Assembly (NCBI GenBank): GCA_032622095.1
Contig: CP136066.1
Coordinates: 60,978,609 to 61,042,608 of the forward strand
Origin: Siphonodentalium dalli
Lineage: Eukaryota > Mollusca > Scaphopoda > Gadilida > Siphonodentaliidae
Direction of reading: 5' to 3'
Length of the DNA stretch: 64,000 nucleotides
In this document: positions 11,480 to 19,909 of the stretch, piece by piece
Position numbering within the stretch: position 1 is the stretch's first letter
How the letters are laid out: the number at the start of each line of letters is the position of its first letter
The notes under the pieces: model-generated
Database searches by the model: none
Told to the model about the DNA's origin: nothing
What the model saw: the letters and a program-made list of their open reading frames with translations, nothing else
Made by a program: the position numbers and the translations under genes

Positions 11480-13035
11480 CTGTAACAGTTTTGTTTACAT
11501 AATAAATAAAGATAACACTTAACTGATTATGGCAAATAATTCTTCTCTTAATCATAATGGCAACATGAGTTGGAAAAAAACATGCTGGTTAATCCGTACG
11601 CAATTTAGCATTTAATGTAAACACGATCGGAGAAAAACAATGCCCGGTCGTTCGTTTTTAAACTGGAATCTGCACAAATGCATAAAACTCATTACTCACC
11701 GCCATTTTGAAATTTAAACATTTAGAGTAATTATTTTTCTCGCATTTCTGTAAAGTATAATGATGAACCAGAATATAAAATGCTTATGTTCACACACGAG
11801 CACATGTACTTGCAATCATATGGCTATCAATAGTATGCAATTATCTCACACAATAATATTAAGCCAATTAGTTGCAACATTACATCTGGAATTGCTCGAT
11901 GTCGTTAGACTAGGTTAATGTGTGTTTTATATGCATGTCCCCGTTCATTATCTGCACATTTTTAAAGCGGCACGGAAATCTACCTAATAAAAACAATTGA
12001 GATAGTTAAATAGGGTGGACAGCACTCAATTATATCTGCATACAATAGGTGTGCAGAGCAATATTTCTGAACTTGTATTGCATATGGATGTTGTATCGAA
12101 AAGGATATAGAGATGTACGTGGCCGAGGCGGAAGAAAACAAAGCCAAATTATCACCAGCATGTTAAATTTCACTACAACAGTTTTGTTTACAATGTACTG
12201 TAACAGCTTTGTTTACGCAATTATGTTCTATTTATAGATGGAACTCGATTTAGTTGGAAGTGTATACACAATCTCCTATCGGGCAAGTAATATTCGTATG
12301 TTGCCAAGCGCATCGCGGGTGGACTGGAGTAATTTCCATCATCATACGTGTGCAGAGCAATATCTATGAACCTGTATTCCAAAAGCGATTTGGTTGAATT
12401 GTATAGACAAGATTAATCATCTGAGATATATGGTCCAACTTAAAACCAATATAGCACCAGCATGTTAAATTTTATGGAATTATGTATGTGTCATGACGGC
12501 GTTGCAAATGCGAGATTTAATTGAATATTTGTTGCTGAACAGGATTATCGCGTAAACAGTATGTTATCAGAAACACCTATGCAACACTCTACTAATTGTG
12601 TTACAGAATACAGCAAAATGTTACTGACTAATCGCGCATAAAATGGAATAAACGCTCTTCATTACATATCAGGTATTATAGAACGCTCTTTATGTTTACC
12701 ACAATAATATTTCAAACCCCGGAAATGTAACTTTTTATGCTTTTGTTTACAAACGTAGGACCAAAACATACTGTTATGCGATAAATCTTATTTGTATACG
12801 GACAAAGTCTATCTACATTTTTTATCTTATTTCTGTTTGTGGCGGTTTATGACGGGTGGAGATTTTTTTCACAGGATACCCACCGCCAAGGCCAACCGTG
12901 TCTTTAAACATGATGAACTTAACATCTATGAACTAAATTTGCGCAGATCCGACTATAAAATGTTGAGTGCTTCAATTATCTGTATGTATCAAGCCAGTGC
13001 ATCATTCTTACTACTGCTGTAACAGATTTGTTTAC
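11480..13035 (+). repeat. dispersed CTGTAACAG-N-TTTGTTTAC motif
   Basis: Near-identical 19-mers occur at 11480-11498, 12173-12191 (first bases diverged), 12198-12216 and 13017-13035, differing mainly at the base after CAG (T, T, C, A). The 3' half contains TGTTTAC, the inverse of the forkhead core GTAAACA. They lie only in the non-coding left half. A role as protein-binding or replication sites is possible but unproven. Confidence 0.5.
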
Positions 13036-13125
13036 GTATATAAATTGCACTTACCTGATTATTAAGAAAACACATGTAGCAAATAATTGTCCGCATATAA
13101 TTCACAATGCCAACACTAGTTTTTT

Positions 13126-13365
13126 TTAAAAACGCATTAGACATGTGAAAATATATATGGGGGCCCTATTCCCTTTAATGAGAAAGTAGAATGTTACACA
13201 TGCAGGAGCGTCATGGAATTGATCATCATCTAATGTTTCGTCGAAACTATCGTCGACAAATTGATCATTTCTTGCAACAGCAGGCCGTCTAATCCATGAT
13301 GGTGTTGTGTCCAACTCTATCGCGCTGATCAATCGTTCCCGAACACTATTCATGTCCTCTACCAA
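13126..13365 (-). CDS. small acidic ORF of unknown function (uncertain)
   Basis: A 79-codon minus-strand ORF, divergent from the ATPase cluster. It starts MVEDMNSVRERLISAIELD and has an acidic run (FVDDSFDETLDDDQFHD) at about residues 37-53. The last third is hydrophobic and may be past the true end or past a splice donor. I do not recognise it. It is listed because base composition here is less AT-rich than the rest of the left half, and opposite-strand early genes are common in Polintons. It could equally be chance. Confidence 0.25.
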   Translation of the reverse strand: MVEDMNSVRERLISAIELDTTPSWIRRPAVARNDQFVDDSFDETLDDDQFHDAPACVTFYFLIKGNRAPIYIFTCLMRF

Positions 13366-13794
13366 TGTTTATAGTTGAACTATCTGTTCAACACGATAAA
13401 ATCCTTCTTTTTTTTACCGCAAACTTAAATTTACACGATATATCAACGCCCTTCCGCGCCCCATGTGGTAAATGTTTTATTTCAGCTGGCTTTAGATTGG
13501 TTCCGCCATATTAAACAGAGGTGACAGTTCGTAATGGGTTAGCACGGTGTATCTTTATGGGCGGTGGTCGACAACAGGTAGTAAAATTTGAATTCAATAG
13601 GTGTTTCGCGACATTAAACTGCCGATACGGTTTGTAACGCGATAGCATCAAGTCGACAAAGCGTGTGATTATATATGGCTACCCACTGATATGTATACAT
13701 CAGATTCTCTCTTGTCAATTTTGCCGGACATCCACTGTGTGGGAAAACAAATTGTGTTTTACTGAATTAAAGAGCGTTTGACAAAACAATAACA

Positions 13795-14391
13795 ATGAAA
13801 ACGTACCATTACGTATGTTTTCAGGATATATTTAGGGCCATAATAAATGGCCCTTCAGCTAGTGGGAAATCTACGTTTATATATAGTTTAATCGAAAATA
13901 AAGATAAATTAATGTTCCCAGTTCCGGAAAAAATAACTTACGTGACTCCTAATTGTGATCAACAGGTGTCTGATAATGTAGAATTAGTAAACCAAATTCC
14001 AGAATCGTTGTGCGATTGCGATTTATTAATATTGGATGATATGGATCATATTGACAAAGAGATCGATAATGTAACAGATATATTCGCTAGAAAATCACAT
14101 CACGAAGGATGTAGTGTGGTATACGTGACGCATAATCTTTTTGAAAGAAAATGTAGAAAATTATCGTTAAACGCGAATTATTTTATTTTATTCAAATCTC
14201 CTAGAGATTGTGGTCAGATAAATTTCTTATCTACCCAATGCGGTATTAATAATTTATCAAAAGCATATAAATTGTGTACAACAGATCCATATTCTCATTT
14301 ACTGGTGGATTTCAACCAAACTTGTCCGGATAACCTTCGATTGAGATCAGACGTGCTCAGTGAAAATCCTACGATATGGGCCCCAGCGTGA
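13795..14391 (+). CDS. FtsK/HerA-type (A32-like) DNA-packaging ATPase
   Basis: A 198-aa protein. Walker A is GPSASGKST at residues 19-27. Walker B is LLILDDM at 77-83, with Asp81/Asp82. A sensor-like VVYVTHNLF lies near 108-116. This is the ATPase that Polintons and related viruses use to pump DNA into preformed capsids, and its length fits the family's short form. The only upstream in-frame ATG is used, but homologues usually start close to the Walker A. TTTTCAG just before residue 11 also resembles a splice acceptor, so the first ten residues are uncertain. The stop overlaps the next ORF by 16 nt. It is the first gene of the cluster. Confidence 0.92.
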   Translation: MKTYHYVCFQDIFRAIINGPSASGKSTFIYSLIENKDKLMFPVPEKITYVTPNCDQQVSDNVELVNQIPESLCDCDLLILDDMDHIDKEIDNVTDIFARKSHHEGCSVVYVTHNLFERKCRKLSLNANYFILFKSPRDCGQINFLSTQCGINNLSKAYKLCTTDPYSHLLVDFNQTCPDNLRLRSDVLSENPTIWAPA

Positions 14392-14693
14392 AATTAAGAA
14401 AAAATGCCAAATATTTGAGAAACATGTTACGCACTGGAGACGTGAGGGCATTAAACAGACCGAGATTAGACAGTCTATCTGAATGTTGTAATAATTTGCT
14501 TAAAGGAAATGTACCAATTTCGTCTAAAATTAAAGCTAATTTAAGACCATTTAAAAGTTCTATTCGTCATTTGTCGAAGAAGTCTAATCCTGTTAAAACC
14601 AGGAAAAAAAAATTACAACACAGCGGTTTTTTGGCTGCACTGGCTGCTAGTTTAATTCCTGTTTTAGGAGATATTTTAGGCAAAGTTTTCTGA
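14376..14693 (+). CDS. small basic Polinton protein with hydrophobic C-terminus
   Basis: A 105-aa protein that is strongly basic in its middle (around residues 55-80, KKSNPVKTRKKK) and ends in a hydrophobic, probably amphipathic helix (GFLAALAASLIPVLGDIL). The segment LDSLSECCNNLLKGNVPIS resembles a block I recall from small ORFs next to ATPase/integrase in many Polintons. The layout suggests a minor virion protein that binds DNA and touches membrane or capsid, comparable in design to adenoviral core/VI-type proteins; that role is inferred. It starts inside the end of the ATPase gene and ends 2 nt before the next ATG. Confidence 0.75.
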   Translation: MGPSVKLRKNAKYLRNMLRTGDVRALNRPRLDSLSECCNNLLKGNVPISSKIKANLRPFKSSIRHLSKKSNPVKTRKKKLQHSGFLAALAASLIPVLGDILGKVF

Positions 14694-14695
14694 AT

Positions 14696-15319
14696 ATGGA
14701 AAAAATGGTTTTGGTGCCTTTTAAGACTTTTGCAAACTGGCAAAATTCTCAGTCTATTCAATCGTTGAAAACAGAGGATGTGAGACAAAAAATGCATCAA
14801 ATATTAGACGATAAAGATATGCCCGAGTCAGTTAAGAAAAGAAAAATTAATTCCACGTCTATTGAATATGACATGGCTAAGAATTCTATAAAAACAACGC
14901 CGATTCCAGTTAAAATCACGAAAGAGCCTGCCGGTGACGTCGCTTTATCTGAACCTAACCAAATTGATTTAGCGATTGAGAGTTTGCCAAAAATTTACCA
15001 GAAAAAAGGCTCGTTATTTTTATCGCATTTAAAAAGAATGCCAGGAATTGACATTAACGACAGTGGAATGATTTCATTATCTGACAAGCCAATCGGAAGC
15101 ATAACTGATTTGGTAAATGATATAATACCTTCTAGCAAGGTCAGGAAACCCAGTGCACTTAGAAATTGGGATAGTTTGTCCCGATCATTACGAGATAATA
15201 ATATACCAACACATTTCATAGGAAATAAATTTCGTAAAGCAGATCTGATGGTTGCAGATGCCCCCAAAGGCAAAAAACAGAAGCATTTTAAATGGACATC
15301 AGACTCCTCGTCAAATTGA
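14696..15319 (+). CDS. conserved Polinton protein of unknown function
   Basis: A 207-aa hydrophilic protein. The first 20 residues (MEKMVLVPFKTFANWQ) and a central block (YQKKGSLFLSHLKRMPGIDI, then GSITDLVNDII) match a pattern seen in uncharacterised proteins encoded upstream of Polinton integrases: a KR/KKGSLLL-type helix, then a D-LV-D motif. No catalytic motif is seen. It is basic near its C-terminus and serine-rich at the end. Its tail overlaps the integrase ATG by 62 nt in another frame. A structural or DNA-binding role is plausible but not shown. Confidence 0.75.
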   Translation: MEKMVLVPFKTFANWQNSQSIQSLKTEDVRQKMHQILDDKDMPESVKKRKINSTSIEYDMAKNSIKTTPIPVKITKEPAGDVALSEPNQIDLAIESLPKIYQKKGSLFLSHLKRMPGIDINDSGMISLSDKPIGSITDLVNDIIPSSKVRKPSALRNWDSLSRSLRDNNIPTHFIGNKFRKADLMVADAPKGKKQKHFKWTSDSSSN

Positions 15320-16376
15320 TAATATATTATCATCGATTTATTATGATCCATCTCACCGCTCATCCTATGGATCTGAATATAATTTGTATAAGGAAGTAAA
15401 AAAAAAAATATCGAGAAAAAATGTTCGACTTTGGTTACAAAAACAAAATTCGTACTCGTTGCACAGGCCGAAACGAATAATATTTCCTAGGTCAAGAACA
15501 GAGTCTTATTCTGTAAATAATATATGGCAGATGGATTTGAGTGATGTGCGAAATATATCCAAGCAAAACGATGGTTATTGCTACCTGTTGTTTTGCATTG
15601 ATTGCTTTTCAAGATTTTTAATTGTTAAACCATTAAAGAACAAGACTGGTGTTTCCATAATGAAGGCTTTAGAAATGATTTTTAAACAGCGCAAACGACC
15701 GAACGGTATACATGTTGATCGCGGAACCGAGTTCTACAACGCTAACGTTAAGCAATTTCTGAAGAAGAATGGTGTACATTTATATTCTACGGGAAATTAT
15801 GACACGAAAGCCGCTTTGGTTGAGAGAGTACAACGCTCTTTAAAGTCTAAAATGTATAAATATTTCTTCAAATCTAAATCTATGCGCTATTTAACAGTTT
15901 TGCCTAAATTGGTGAATTCCTATAATTCGAAGATACACAGAGCGATTAAAATGGCACCGAAAGATGTCTCGTGTTTGACATCGCAAGCAATTGCAGCTAG
16001 AAATGAATCGAAGACTTATAAATTACCACTTACAAAAGCAAAATTTAAAGTGGGAGAGAGCGTTCGCTTGGTAAAATTAAAAAATAAGTTTGAAAAGGGT
16101 TTTTTGGCCAATTATACTTATGAAGTGTTTAAGATTACGTCTTTGGTACCTGGTTCTAAACCACATAGATATAAAATAGCTGATCTCAATTCAGAGGAAA
16201 TATTGGGTACATTCTACGAGAGCGAGTTATCACCTGTAACGATTGATTCCGATACTATGTGGAAAATTGAACGTGTATTAGAACGAGACGGGGATCAAAT
16301 AAAAGTTAGATGGAGCGGCTATCCAGCCAGTTTCGATTCGTACCTTCCAAGAGAATGGATCACGACCTCAGATTAA
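15258..16376 (+). CDS. retroviral-type (rve) integrase with C-terminal chromodomain
   Basis: A 372-aa protein. The N-terminal part (about 25-70) has the Polinton-type SIYYDPSHRSSYGSEYNLYK and KVRLWLQKQ-like helices. The catalytic core has WQMDLSD (D93), HVDRGTEFYN (D154) and ALVERVQRSLK (E189). I count 34 residues between the second Asp and the Glu. The C-terminus (about 330-368) is a chromodomain, WKIERVLERDGDQIKVRWSG, with a weakened last aromatic. It joins the element ends to host DNA, giving the 6-bp TSD; the chromodomain may steer insertion to marked chromatin. I chose the first ATG (a TTG lies two codons earlier). It overlaps the genes on both sides. Confidence 0.95.
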   Translation: MPPKAKNRSILNGHQTPRQIDNILSSIYYDPSHRSSYGSEYNLYKEVKKKISRKNVRLWLQKQNSYSLHRPKRIIFPRSRTESYSVNNIWQMDLSDVRNISKQNDGYCYLLFCIDCFSRFLIVKPLKNKTGVSIMKALEMIFKQRKRPNGIHVDRGTEFYNANVKQFLKKNGVHLYSTGNYDTKAALVERVQRSLKSKMYKYFFKSKSMRYLTVLPKLVNSYNSKIHRAIKMAPKDVSCLTSQAIAARNESKTYKLPLTKAKFKVGESVRLVKLKNKFEKGFLANYTYEVFKITSLVPGSKPHRYKIADLNSEEILGTFYESELSPVTIDSDTMWKIERVLERDGDQIKVRWSGYPASFDSYLPREWITTSD

Positions 16377-16624
16377 AACGACAATCGTCAAAATGGACTT
16401 TTTTCAATAATAAAGTTTCCAAAGGACAGGTTGTGTATATCAGTCAAGTATTTTTGCTTTATATAGTATGTGTTTCTGCTATATTAAATATTAGTATACA
16501 CGGCGTGGACACACCGTCTATTTGGATTAGTTTACTGTCGGGTTCTGTTGGACTTTTGTCTCCATCTCCTAAATTAAGTAAACATGGAAGCAACGGGCCT
16601 GTTTTCGGTGACTTTACCGTCTAA
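16355..16624 (+). CDS. small two-membrane-segment protein
   Basis: About 89 aa from the ATG at 16355 (MDHDLRLKRQ), which overlaps the integrase end by 22 nt. After a basic start and KVSKGQVVY come two hydrophobic segments, VFLLYIVCVSAILNI and IWISLLSGSVGLL, then PSPKLSKHG. This matches in layout the small two-TM ORF often found just before the penton-like gene of Polintons. The product probably sits in a membrane, but the function is unknown. The upstream in-frame ATG at 16310 would add 15 residues encoded inside the integrase chromodomain, so the later start is preferred. It overlaps the next gene by 41 nt. Confidence 0.7.
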   Translation: MDHDLRLKRQSSKWTFFNNKVSKGQVVYISQVFLLYIVCVSAILNISIHGVDTPSIWISLLSGSVGLLSPSPKLSKHGSNGPVFGDFTV

Positions 16625-17672
16625 TGTTTCTGGTGATTTATTCAGAAATTCACTATCTGAATATACCGTGAGTTTGCCTAGTGAGATTCGGTTACAGGAG
16701 GATGATTGGTGTGTAGCTTTATCATCAGCCATTATTCCAACTAGATTTAAAAGCCCGCTCCTGGAACAAAGAAATTTTACCTTTTCCACAGATGATCAAT
16801 CTTATGCATTTGTTTATGGAATAGTGGTGGATATGAATTTCTTGACGCCAGAAACTGATTTACCAATTGTTAGAGATCCCAATTACGGTATTATTGCTAG
16901 GAAACTTCGGGTTAAAGGTCCGATTAGATGGAGGAAAAGTGTATTTACAAAGATTGAATATGGTGTTATTTTTGATGACAAATGTTCGTTCGAAGATTTG
17001 ATAGATAGGATGCAATTAGTTCAACGAAAATTAATTTTGCATTTTTACAAAGATTCTGAATTTATGTCAGAATTAGAAAAGACGAAATATAAATTAATCG
17101 AACCAGGTTTGAATTCAATCGATGCGAAAGAGTCCCAAACCATATTTGAGGATTTAATCGGGGATGTAGTTATTGACATTAAGGTGAGAAAACGTCAAAA
17201 CGTGAACTATCTTTGTTTCACTAGAATGGCAAACCATACAAGCATGTCTCGTTATTCGTTGGCGATGGATTTGCAAATTACAAGGACTTCTGAATTGGGA
17301 TATCTTCTTAATTTGCGTGAAAATTATCAACTTAAATTAAAAGATACCGGTGGAAAATCCAAAGACTGTTTTTTAATTGTAACTAATCAATTGGATCATA
17401 TAGACGCTCTTTATATTTATTCAGATATATGTACACATAGTATAGTAGGCGATTCTAATTCACAATTATTGAAAGTAATATGCCCACGTTCTGATGATAT
17501 TGTATCAACAACATATTATGAATTCGCAAATTTGCAATTTTTTCCTATACATCATAAGAATTTTAACACTATTTCGATATATATTCGTGATTCTACAGGT
17601 ATGCCACCTCCTTGGACGGATTATGGTAAAACTGTTCTAGTTTTATTATTTAAACGCATTTTGATTGGATAA
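16584..17672 (+). CDS. penton-like minor capsid protein
   Basis: A 362-aa protein. The N-terminus (FSVTLPSNVSGDLFRNSLSE, then LPSEIRLQEDDWCVALSSAI and IPTRF) fits the conserved start of the Polinton/adintovirus minor capsid (penton) protein: LPSN, a beta-rich segment, W-V-L then IP. Homologues form the capsid vertices with a single jelly roll. No transmembrane segment or signal is seen. It lies between the two-TM gene and the pX-like gene, the usual place. A 53-nt gap follows it, containing a TATA-like sequence. The assignment rests on N-terminal pattern and position, so a structural prediction would settle it. Confidence 0.72.
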   Translation: MEATGLFSVTLPSNVSGDLFRNSLSEYTVSLPSEIRLQEDDWCVALSSAIIPTRFKSPLLEQRNFTFSTDDQSYAFVYGIVVDMNFLTPETDLPIVRDPNYGIIARKLRVKGPIRWRKSVFTKIEYGVIFDDKCSFEDLIDRMQLVQRKLILHFYKDSEFMSELEKTKYKLIEPGLNSIDAKESQTIFEDLIGDVVIDIKVRKRQNVNYLCFTRMANHTSMSRYSLAMDLQITRTSELGYLLNLRENYQLKLKDTGGKSKDCFLIVTNQLDHIDALYIYSDICTHSIVGDSNSQLLKVICPRSDDIVSTTYYEFANLQFFPIHHKNFNTISIYIRDSTGMPPPWTDYGKTVLVLLFKRILIG

Positions 17673-17696
17673 GGATTGATATTAAATATAAATGTA

Positions 17697-17704
17697 TATA
17701 AATA
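17697..17704 (+). promoter_or_regulatory. TATA-like sequence before the pX-like gene
   Basis: TATAAATA lies in one of the few real gaps of the cluster, 22 nt before the ATG at 17726. If it works as a TATA box, transcription would begin at or just around the ATG, giving a very short or absent leader. It may also be chance in AT-rich DNA. Confidence 0.35.
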
Positions 17705-17725
17705 GATGTTTCATTATTTAAAGTT

Positions 17726-18091
17726 ATGGCGAATAGTCCTATTCCTATTTTTATAGGAGATAGGTATCAGAGAGGTTACGGACTTGGTTCTATTTTTGGT
17801 AAATTAGCCAGATCAATTGCGCCAATTGCAAAAAATCTGGGAAAATCTCTTTTAACAAAAGGTTTAGAAACAGCCTCTAATGTTGGTAGCGATATATTGA
17901 GTGGGCAAAATTTATCAGAATCTATTCGAAATCGGGGTAAAGAAGCAGCTTTAGATCTTTTACGGCCTAAACGTAAATTACAATATAATTCGGATATTCC
18001 ATCAAAACGACGTAAATTACAAGAATATTCGGATATTCCTTCAAAAAGACGTAGGAAGAGACGAAAAACAAAACGTGATATTTTTGAATAA
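17726..18091 (+). CDS. pX/pVI-like basic virion protein
   Basis: A 121-aa protein. It starts PIPIFIGDRYQRGYGLGSIF, then has an amphipathic helix region (LARSIAPIAKNLGKSLLTKG, then LETASNVGSDILSGQN). It ends in strongly basic repeats: KLQYNSDIPSKRRKLQEYSD, then PSKRRRKRRKTKR, with the DIPSKRR unit twice. The glycine-rich start, GSDILSGQ-type block and polybasic tail are those of adenovirus pX/VI-like proteins of Polintons, thought to link capsid and DNA. The GYGLG and similar sites could be cut by the element's own protease, by analogy with adenovirus; no site is proven. The stop abuts the next ATG with no gap. Confidence 0.8.
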   Translation: MANSPIPIFIGDRYQRGYGLGSIFGKLARSIAPIAKNLGKSLLTKGLETASNVGSDILSGQNLSESIRNRGKEAALDLLRPKRKLQYNSDIPSKRRKLQEYSDIPSKRRRKRRKTKRDIFE

Positions 18092-19399
18092 ATGAATCCC
18101 AACAGCTGTCCAGTTTCTAAGAGCGAGGTGGATGTTTTTGAAATTCCACCTACTGTGGTAACTATAACAGACGGTTCATTTACAGAGAAACATCCATCGA
18201 ATTCAAATTATTCAAATAGTAACGTACTAGAGTTCTTTTTAGAGTCTCCATCTGCACATTATGTTGATCTTTCGGAAAGTTATTTGCAAACCGACGTTAA
18301 AATATCGAAAACCGATGGAACCGTTTTCGCAGGCGATCAGCACGCTTTTCCAATAAATAATTTTCTTCATTCTTTATTCGAGAGAGCTGATTTATTATTA
18401 AACGGTGTAGAATGTGGAGTTGGTCGATATTATGCTTATAGATCTTACATAGAAACTTTCTTAAGTTCTACAAGAGAAAATCAATTAGAGAGAACAACTT
18501 TATTTATACCTCAGAAAGGTGGGACTTTGGATGATGTACCGGCAGACATTGCCAGAGGTAGGCAGTTACTTGGAATAATTAAAGACGGTAATATTGGAAA
18601 AAAATTTCAATTATGCGGTAAACTACATTTGGACATGTTTAATCAACCAAAATTGTTAATTCCAAACGTACCCATAAAACTCAGACTGCATAGATCAAAG
18701 CCTACTTTTTGTTTACAAGGTAGTGCTGGTGATTATAAGATTGAGCTGTCAGATACTAAATTGTTTGTACGAACCGTAGAGTTAAGTGATGTCACTTCAA
18801 ATGAAATAAGCAAAAAGTTATTAAGTGGAACCAATGCTCAATATCCTTTGGATAGAGTTTCGTTAAAAACATTTAGCGTAGCACCTAGGACTTTAAGCTT
18901 GATTAAAGACGATTTGTTTTTGGGTGATCCATTTCTTCCTAAGAGAGTGTTAATATTTTTAGTAGATAATACAGCATTTAATGGTACTATAGCATCTTCT
19001 CCTTTTAATTTTAAACATTATGATTGCTACGAAATGGAATTGTCTGTTAATGGTAAAACCGTGAATGGGCATAAATACGAACAAACTTTCGATGATGATT
19101 TATATGTAGGTTCATATTACACATTTTTGAATTCTATAAATAAATTATATTGCGAGCAATCTTTCAGAGTTAGCTTTTTTGATTATGCCAATGGTTTTAC
19201 AACTTTCGGTTTTGATTTAACTGCAGATCATAATGCTGATAGTTTAGTTTGGCATCCAAAACAGCGAGGTAGTGCACGGTTAAGTGCAAAATTTTCAACA
19301 GCTTTACCAGATACAGTAAATGTAATAGTATATGCCGAATACGATAGTTCTATAGAAATTAGCGGGGAACGTAGCGTTTACACGGGTGGAATATTTTAA
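18092..19399 (+). CDS. major capsid protein (hexon-like, double jelly roll)
   Basis: A 435-aa protein. The N-terminal third holds the block FPINNFLHSLFERADLLLNG followed by YYAYRSYIETFLSSTREN, closely like the Polinton MCP family (the proteins annotated F54H12.2-like in animal genomes). The rest is beta-rich with few charged helices, as expected for two jelly rolls, and ends SGERSVYTGGIF. At 435 aa it is on the short side for a double jelly-roll MCP but appears full length. It would form trimeric capsomers. It follows directly on the pX-like gene and is followed 4 nt later by the protease ATG. Confidence 0.88.
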   Translation: MNPNSCPVSKSEVDVFEIPPTVVTITDGSFTEKHPSNSNYSNSNVLEFFLESPSAHYVDLSESYLQTDVKISKTDGTVFAGDQHAFPINNFLHSLFERADLLLNGVECGVGRYYAYRSYIETFLSSTRENQLERTTLFIPQKGGTLDDVPADIARGRQLLGIIKDGNIGKKFQLCGKLHLDMFNQPKLLIPNVPIKLRLHRSKPTFCLQGSAGDYKIELSDTKLFVRTVELSDVTSNEISKKLLSGTNAQYPLDRVSLKTFSVAPRTLSLIKDDLFLGDPFLPKRVLIFLVDNTAFNGTIASSPFNFKHYDCYEMELSVNGKTVNGHKYEQTFDDDLYVGSYYTFLNSINKLYCEQSFRVSFFDYANGFTTFGFDLTADHNADSLVWHPKQRGSARLSAKFSTALPDTVNVIVYAEYDSSIEISGERSVYTGGIF

Positions 19400-19403
19400 C
19401 ATT

Positions 19404-19856
19404 ATGTTGAGCAACTTAGATATATCTGATGCATTAAAATCAGACTCAGTTTTGAATTCTATGATAATAGGCGTTTATGCTTTGGACGAATTACCTGATA
19501 CTATTAAGCCGAACAGAGGTTTAATTTGTAATACTGACCCATCTTGGTTAGATGGTGAACATTGGATATGTATATGGAAACGCGATGATAATTTTATAAT
19601 ATATTTTGATCCTATCGGATTACCTCCATCTGAGCAGTTGAAAAATATGTTAGCTAAATATGGTAGATTGTATTATAGTACAAATTATATTCAACATATA
19701 TCTTCTTTTTTGTGTGGTTATTTCGTATTATATTATTTGTATCATACTTGTAGAGGATTGGACTGTCTATACGTTTTAAATAAACCCGGTTTTCATAATG
19801 ATACTTACGTTTATAATTGGTGTAAACAACATCTACCCGTGTTGTTCGATATTTAG
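19404..19856 (+). CDS. adenain-like cysteine protease
   Basis: A 150-aa protein from the first ATG; a GTG three codons before the MCP stop is in frame but not a likely start. The catalytic set can be read: GEHWICIW (His53), YFDPIG (Asp69), the oxyanion-type Gln97 and SFLCGYFVL (Cys104). The Gln-Cys spacing of seven matches adenovirus protease. The enzyme matures virion proteins, presumably the pX-like and capsid proteins encoded just before it. It is shorter than adenovirus protease, as is usual for Polintons. All catalytic residues are intact. Confidence 0.92.
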   Translation: MLSNLDISDALKSDSVLNSMIIGVYALDELPDTIKPNRGLICNTDPSWLDGEHWICIWKRDDNFIIYFDPIGLPPSEQLKNMLAKYGRLYYSTNYIQHISSFLCGYFVLYYLYHTCRGLDCLYVLNKPGFHNDTYVYNWCKQHLPVLFDI

Positions 19857-19869
19857 TTTTTTTTTGTGC

Positions 19870-19876
19870 TATAAAT
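19870..19876 (+). promoter_or_regulatory. TATA-like sequence before the zinc-knuckle gene
   Basis: TATAAAT lies 13 nt after the protease stop. Initiation about 30 nt downstream would fall between the two candidate ATGs (19880, 19910), favouring the second. This is inference from spacing only. Confidence 0.3.
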
Positions 19877-19909
19877 GAAATGCTTTTTTATAATATTTTT
19901 AAAATCAAA

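Larger units (their letters stand above)
8936..13790. other. Polinton left half: AT-rich, no recognisable genes
   Basis: About 4.9 kb inside the element with no ORF of Polinton-type length; the only ORF worth noting is the 79-codon minus-strand one at 13126-13365. No PolB motifs can be read in any supplied frame. The sequence is AT-rich and holds direct duplications (10.56-11.2 kb) and a repeated CTGTAACAG-TTTGTTTAC motif. Nearer the ATPase (13.2-13.7 kb) the composition becomes less AT-rich. This is where polymerase and early genes would be expected in a full Polinton. It could be decayed polymerase DNA, replaced DNA or cis-acting sequence. Confidence 0.7.

Noticed and set aside
12792-13022. 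76-codon plus-strand ORF in the Polinton left half, tested as a polymerase remnant
   Set aside because: No PolB motif can be read and it has no recognisable relative; treated as non-coding.
14995-15363. 122-codon minus-strand ORF inside the Polinton
   Set aside because: Shadow of the 207-aa protein and integrase genes on the plus strand.
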